From positions 1 through 64,000 of the forward strand of contig JAEESF010000011.1 of NCBI GenBank assembly GCA_016286205.1: 64,000 nucleotides of DNA, read 5' to 3'. Position 1 is the stretch's first letter. The number at the start of each line of letters is the position of its first letter. Below are positions 60,383 through 64,000 of the stretch, one piece after another. The translations under genes and the position numbers were made by a program. The notes under the pieces were generated by a model. The model did not search any database, was not told where the DNA came from, and saw only the letters and a list, made by a program, of their open reading frames with translations. This stretch comes from Colicola sp016286205. Its GTDB lineage: Bacteria > Bacteroidota > Bacteroidia > Bacteroidales > Paludibacteraceae.

Positions 60383-60413
60383 CAAAGGTACAACAAAAAA
60401 ATGAAATGCGCAA
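60383..60413 (-). promoter_or_regulatory. promoter of rsh and probably of the whole minus-strand run
   Basis: Minus strand: TTG (60413-60411), 20 bp, then TACCTTTG (60390-60383). It is the only clear -33/-7 promoter I see for the genes between here and folK. Confidence 0.75.
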
Positions 60414-60472
60414 GTGCGCGCGCATAAAAAATGAAAAAAAATGCATTTTGGCACGAAAAATGTATTACATGT

Positions 60473-60503
60473 ATGGTGAATGAAATTTTTTTTTGTAATT
60501 TTG
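60473..60503 (+). promoter_or_regulatory. promoter of the amidase gene
   Basis: TAATTTTG (60496-60503) is a full -7 box 22 nt before the ATG at 60525; the -33 position has ATG instead of TTG (60473-60475). A partial sigma-54-like -24 box (TTGGCACG, 60448-60455) lies further up, but its -12 part is poor. Confidence 0.6.
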
Positions 60504-60524
60504 CAATCGTTTAATTGGCTTATT

Positions 60525-61598
60525 ATGCGAAAAATACTCGTTATACTGCTCGCCGTTATGGCCTGGCCGATCATGGCGGCTAAACCGTTTACTGTGGTCA
60601 TCGACCCCGGACATGGAGGCAAAGATCCTGGCGCCGTAGGCAAATTCTCACAGGAGAAAGATCTCAACCTCTCTGTCGCGCTGCTCACTGGCCAGAAACT
60701 CACGGAGCAGTTCCCAGATGTCAAGGTCGTTTATACCCGTTCCACCGATGTCTTTATCCCACTGCAGACACGTGCGGATATTGCTAATAAAAACAACGCC
60801 GATCTCTTCATCTCTATCCATACCAATGCCTCGGAAAATAAGGCCGCATGCGGTGTCGAGACTTTTGTGTTGGGTACTGAGAAGATGGAGAAGAATTTGG
60901 ACGTGGCGATGCGCGAAAATGCGGTGATGAAGCTCGAGACCGACTACAAAACCACTTACCATGGCTTCGACCCGAATTCCATCGATTCCTACATCATGTT
61001 CGAGTTGCTGCAGAATAACTACATGGACCAGTCGCTTCAGTTTGCTACGCAAGTCCAGAACCAGTTCGTCGGCAAGCTTCGTCGTTACAACCGTGGCGTG
61101 CAACAGGCATCTTTCTGGGTGCTACTCAAATCCGCATGTCCGAGCATCCTCTTCGAGATAGGCTTTATCAGCAATCCTGACGAAGAAGTGTTCCTCAATA
61201 CCGATTCGGCGCAGAACTGCATGGCGCAGGCTCTGGTCGATGCGTTCGCTATCTACACTCGCAAACAAGCGGTCAAACAGGAGACTGTCAACACACCGAG
61301 CGAAAATCAGACTAACGACAGAGAATCGACAGAGAATCGAGACGAGACAAACACGAGAAGTGAACGAGACGTTACCGAGAGCACTACCACTTATTATGCT
61401 ATCCAGATTTGTGCTTCTCGCACGCCGCTTGAACCCAATGACCCAAAGCTGAAAGGACTGCAATGCGAGTCACGCAAAGTCGGCGATTGGTACAAGTATT
61501 ACGCCATTGTAGACACCGACCGCAACAAGGTGGTCGAGAAGCAGAAAGAGATCAAAAAGCTCTTCCCTGATTGTTGGATAACCAAATTCGAAAAATAA
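60525..61598 (+). CDS. exported N-acetylmuramoyl-L-alanine amidase with SPOR-like tail
   Basis: ATG at 60525 (MRKILVILLAVMAWP) gives a signal peptide; the longer in-frame start overlaps the promoter. The 357-residue protein has an Amidase_3 domain (about 20-235) with zinc motifs IDPGHGGKDPGA, SIHTNA and LFEIGFIS containing the catalytic Glu. A linker (about 260-290) is encoded by a GACAGA/TCGAGAC repeat run. A C-terminal SPOR-like domain (YYAIQICASRTPLEP) would bind denuded septal glycan. It should cut peptide stems from glycan during cell division. Confidence 0.9.
   Translation: MRKILVILLAVMAWPIMAAKPFTVVIDPGHGGKDPGAVGKFSQEKDLNLSVALLTGQKLTEQFPDVKVVYTRSTDVFIPLQTRADIANKNNADLFISIHTNASENKAACGVETFVLGTEKMEKNLDVAMRENAVMKLETDYKTTYHGFDPNSIDSYIMFELLQNNYMDQSLQFATQVQNQFVGKLRRYNRGVQQASFWVLLKSACPSILFEIGFISNPDEEVFLNTDSAQNCMAQALVDAFAIYTRKQAVKQETVNTPSENQTNDRESTENRDETNTRSERDVTESTTTYYAIQICASRTPLEPNDPKLKGLQCESRKVGDWYKYYAIVDTDRNKVVEKQKEIKKLFPDCWITKFEK
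61308..61380 (+). repeat. GACAGA/TCGAGAC repeats encoding the amidase linker
   Basis: The run contains CAGACTAACGACAGA, then GAATCGACAGAGAATCGAG, then ACGAGAC and AACGAGAC units. The first 15 bases recur at the end of cvpA (antisense, 47785-47830). The run encodes NDRESTENRDETNTRSERD, a flexible linker. Confidence 0.55.
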
Positions 61599-61624
61599 TA
61601 TAATACGCATATAATCAACTGTTT

Positions 61625-62515
61625 ATGAAGTACGCAAGAGAGATAAAAGTAGGAGTTCTGGCAGCGCTCTGCCTTTTCCTCCTTTTCTTTGGATTCAATT
61701 TTCTAAAAGGTGTTAATATTTTCTCGCCGACCAATTCCTACCACGGCCGTTTCGACAATATCCATGGCGTGGAAGAGCAGGCGGCTGTCTATATCCGCGG
61801 ACTCAAAGTGGGCCAGGTAGATCGTATCCACTACGATTTCACTGCCGATAGTGCGTTCGTACTGGATATTTCCATCAATCGCGACATCGTGTTGCCGCAA
61901 GGTACGCAAATGGCCTTGGTCGCTGATGGGCTGCTTGGTGGTATGGCTATTGAGCTGCAATTGGGTGATGGCGAAGCTATCGACCATGGCTCTTTCCTGC
62001 CTACGGTCTTTGTTCCCGGACTTGTCGAGAGTCTCCAAGGCAATCTGTTGGCGCATATCGACGAAGCCGTTAGCGATGTTGATTCGTTGGTTCTGCAGCT
62101 CCAAAATGAACTGGCAGGCAACCATATTCAGACTACGCTCCAGAATGTCGATCGTATCTCCGGAGACCTCACGGGAGTTTCGTCCGATCTCAAGTATCTG
62201 ATGAAGAACCAAGTGCCTACTATTGTTAACAATGCCGACACTGCGGTGGCCAATCTGAATACGGTCGTAGCCGATCTCAAGGAGGCCGACCTCAAGTCCA
62301 CTGTCAAGCGCGTAGATAACGCGGTGGATGGAGTCAACGCACTCATCTCTGACGTGCGCTCCGATCAAGGTACAATCGGAAAACTTATCTATGATAAGTC
62401 GCTCTACAATCACATCGATGCGACTGTCATTTCTGCCGATTCGTTGCTCACCGATCTCAAGGCGCATCCTAAACGCTACGTACAGATATCTGTATTCGGA
62501 AAAAAAGAAAAATAA
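61625..62515 (+). CDS. MCE/MlaD-family lipid-transport protein
   Basis: This 296-residue protein has an N-terminal membrane helix (about 10-30, VGVLAALCLFLLFFGFNF). An MCE domain (about 37-115) contains YIRGLKVGQVDRIHYD and MALVADGLLGGMAIELQLG. A long helical tail follows. MCE proteins form periplasmic rings or channels moving phospholipids between membranes. The permease and ATPase partners are not in the window. It follows the amidase by 26 nt and ends at a strong terminator. Confidence 0.85.
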   Translation: MKYAREIKVGVLAALCLFLLFFGFNFLKGVNIFSPTNSYHGRFDNIHGVEEQAAVYIRGLKVGQVDRIHYDFTADSAFVLDISINRDIVLPQGTQMALVADGLLGGMAIELQLGDGEAIDHGSFLPTVFVPGLVESLQGNLLAHIDEAVSDVDSLVLQLQNELAGNHIQTTLQNVDRISGDLTGVSSDLKYLMKNQVPTIVNNADTAVANLNTVVADLKEADLKSTVKRVDNAVDGVNALISDVRSDQGTIGKLIYDKSLYNHIDATVISADSLLTDLKAHPKRYVQISVFGKKEK

Positions 62516-62586
62516 TTGTTGGAAAACGTACCCAAAAACAGCATTTCTTATTTTTCAGTTTTCTAAATTCAAAAAAAAATAACAAA

Positions 62587-62629
62587 CTCGCTACACCCCT
62601 TGATTTTTCGTGTAGCGAGCTTTTTTTTT
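62587..62629 (+). terminator. terminator after the MCE gene
   Basis: CTCGCTACAC (62587-62596) pairs with GTGTAGCGAG (62610-62619) across a 13-nt loop. C and nine T follow. It is a strong intrinsic terminator, about 70 bp after the stop. Confidence 0.9.
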
Positions 62630-62672
62630 GCAAAAAAATGCACCTTGCTCTTGCAAAACTCAAAAGCCCTAT

Positions 62673-62798
62673 AAATCAGCAAGTTACGTGTTGATAACTT
62701 TTGTAATCTGCTGATTTTCAGTTGTTTAAGCGTAACTGCCTAATAATGCGGCAGTTAGCAATTCCGTTTTTTGTACCATATGAATGGCAATTTTGCCA
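62673..62798. other. palindrome-rich region before dnaA, possible oriC or dnaA operator
   Basis: AAATCAGCA (62673-62681) and TGCTGATTT (62709-62717) flank AGTTA/TAACT and a DnaA-box-like TGTTGATAA (62689-62697, reverse of TTATCAACA). TAACTGCC/GGCAGTTA (62733-62757) and the perfect palindrome TGGCAATTTTGCCA (62785-62798) follow. This density directly before dnaA suggests replication-origin or autoregulatory DNA. Only one convincing DnaA box is seen, so oriC is not proved. Confidence 0.5.
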
Positions 62799-62822
62799 AT
62801 TAAAAAATTTGTTGTACTTTTG
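62793..62822 (+). promoter_or_regulatory. promoter of dnaA
   Basis: TTG (62793-62795), 19 bp, then TACTTTTG (62815-62822). The start is expected near 62829, about 12 nt before the ATG. Its -33 box lies inside the palindrome TGGCAATTTTGCCA, so a factor bound there would block it. Confidence 0.75.
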
Positions 62823-62840
62823 CAGTCCATTTCGAAAAAC

Positions 62841-64000
62841 ATGACACAAACTTTACAACAACAATGGGCTCAATGCCAGACCATCTTGGCTGACAATTTG
62901 ACGAGCAGTGTGTACCAGATGTGGTTCGCACCCATTGTTCCGTTGCAGTTTGCGGATGGTGTTTTGGTTCTACAGGTTAAATCCTCGTTCGTAGCCGAGT
63001 ATATTGAGGAGAATTATATCTCCCTTCTTTCCTCGGTTATCTATCGCGTGTTCGGACAAGGTACGTGCCTCGAGTATCGCGTACTTATAGATAGCGCGAG
63101 TGGCGCGGGCACAATGTTGCCTTCGTCGGCTGCCAACGGCTCTTACCAGAATCCGGCTCAAGCTGTTCTGCCTCAAACGCCGAACACTAACCCGTTCGAT
63201 TCTCAATTGAGCAGCCTTTACACGTTCGATACCTTCGTGTCGGGCGAACCTAACAAACTGGCGCGTACTGCCGGCTTAGCTATTGCTAAGCAACCGGGCT
63301 TCACCGCTTTCAATCCGCTGTTCATCTATGGTGGCAGTGGAGTGGGAAAAACCCACCTGGCCAATGCCATTGGCAACCAGATACGCGTGTATTACCCGCA
63401 GGCACGTGTCCTCTATGTTAGTGCGAACACGTTCAAACTTCAGTTCCAAGACGCTCGAAATGCCAACCGAATCCCTGATTTCCTCAATTTCTACCAGTCT
63501 GTCGATGTGCTTATAGTAGACGACATTCAGTATTTTGCGGGACTGAAGGGAACGCAAGACACCTTCTTCCATATCTTCAATTATCTCCAACAGAGCCGTA
63601 AGCAACTGATTTTCACGTCCGATAAGGCTCCGGTTGAGTTGAAGGATGTGGATGATCGACTCCTCACTCGTTTCAAATATGGTCTGACGGCCGAGATCGC
63701 TCGTCCGGACTACCAGTTGCGTCGTGACATCTTCTTGAGCAAGATGCATCGCGATGGTATTGAGCTGTCGGAAGAAGTAGTGGACTTCATCGCACAGAAT
63801 GTGCGTGATTCCGTTCGCGACTTGGAAGGTGTCTTAGCGTCATTGGTGGCTCACTCCACTTTCACCAACGCAGAGATCGACCTGAAATTGGCAGAGAAAG
63901 TGGTGAGTCGCTTGGTTACGGTTCAGGAGAAGCAGACATCCGTTTCTGATGTGATGAAAGCGGTGTCCGAACACTTCAATATTCCGGAGAAAGCTATTGT
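62841..64000 (+). CDS. dnaA: chromosomal replication initiator DnaA (C-terminus outside window)
   Basis: The frame is open from ATG 62841 to the window end, giving 386 codons. N-terminal domain I (QWAQCQTILADNLTSSVYQM) is followed by a linker. AAA+ domain III starts at FVSGEPNKLARTAGLA and has Walker A YGGSGVGKTHLANA near residue 168. Walker B LIVDDIQYF and the arginine finger region DDRLLTRFKYG follow. The DNA-binding domain IV has begun (VSDVMKAVSEHFN). DnaA binds oriC and opens it. The dnaA gene often lies beside oriC, which fits the palindromes upstream. Confidence 0.97.
   Translation, partial: MTQTLQQQWAQCQTILADNLTSSVYQMWFAPIVPLQFADGVLVLQVKSSFVAEYIEENYISLLSSVIYRVFGQGTCLEYRVLIDSASGAGTMLPSSAANGSYQNPAQAVLPQTPNTNPFDSQLSSLYTFDTFVSGEPNKLARTAGLAIAKQPGFTAFNPLFIYGGSGVGKTHLANAIGNQIRVYYPQARVLYVSANTFKLQFQDARNANRIPDFLNFYQSVDVLIVDDIQYFAGLKGTQDTFFHIFNYLQQSRKQLIFTSDKAPVELKDVDDRLLTRFKYGLTAEIARPDYQLRRDIFLSKMHRDGIELSEEVVDFIAQNVRDSVRDLEGVLASLVAHSTFTNAEIDLKLAEKVVSRLVTVQEKQTSVSDVMKAVSEHFNIPEKAI

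Noticed and set aside
60448..60464. Sigma-54 promoter before the amidase gene
   Set aside because: The -24 box TTGGCACG is good, but the -12 part is ATGTA, two changes including the key C; an ordinary -7 box lies closer to the gene.

Overview
The window is chromosomal DNA from an uncultured-looking member of the Bacteroidales (phylum Bacteroidota). Three things support this. Promoters follow the Bacteroidota form, TTG at -33 and TAnnTTTG at -7, with an almost fixed 20-bp spacer. Several secreted proteins end in a type IX secretion (T9SS) type A sorting domain. The gene content is typical of the order: type III glutamine synthetase, DapL plus Ddh, class III fructose-bisphosphatase, a TonB-dependent receptor paired with a DUF5689 lipoprotein, and DUF1573. 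I cannot name a genus. I found no insertion sequence, CRISPR array or rRNA.

Layout. 1-4470 is the right end of an integrated element: a truncated TOPRIM primase/SF3 helicase operon, a divergent XRE repressor unit, and two tandem copies of a tRNA-Ser 3' end, each preceded by GTAAC repeats that look like integrase arm sites. 4481-12652 carries surface genes: a small membrane-anchored protein coupled to a 1416-residue T9SS cargo protein, a membrane-bound AraC-type regulator, and a von Willebrand A protein behind a near-perfect sigma-54 promoter. 12638-26489 is core metabolism: purF, glnN-dapF-dapL-pyrG, glmS-ddh-esterase and fbp. 27374-29979 is an accessory islet: a strongly structured 300-nt leader or RNA, an EcoRI-family adenine methyltransferase and a DUF262-HNH nuclease, closed by a terminator. 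30017-37018 holds acyl-CoA ligase, coaX, an outer-membrane protein, a TPR protein, lptC and fabG. 37033-40457 encodes two GH13 lipoproteins. 40902-44401 holds an M20 peptidase, a DUF2520 protein and an FGE-like secreted protein with its own sigma-54 site. 44481-47180 is a second accessory islet (possible glycosylase-fold protein, extended arginine-deiminase-like protein, small ORF) beside tRNA-His. 60361 down to 47361 is one long co-oriented minus-strand run: rsh, DUF1573, meaB, dnaB, asnS, TonB receptor, DUF5689, cvpA, folK. 60525-64000 has an amidase, an MCE protein, a palindrome-rich oriC-like interval and the start of dnaA.

How the genes fit together. dapF, dapL, ddh, glmS and the amidase all serve peptidoglycan. 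lptC, the MCE protein and the outer-membrane proteins serve the envelope. The T9SS-tailed proteins and the sigma-54 sites suggest a regulated surface programme. The most novel-looking signals are the structured RNA joined to the methyltransferase/HNH pair, a family of promoters whose -7 box is mirrored by a covarying inverted repeat, and short repeats inserted in frame in unrelated genes.
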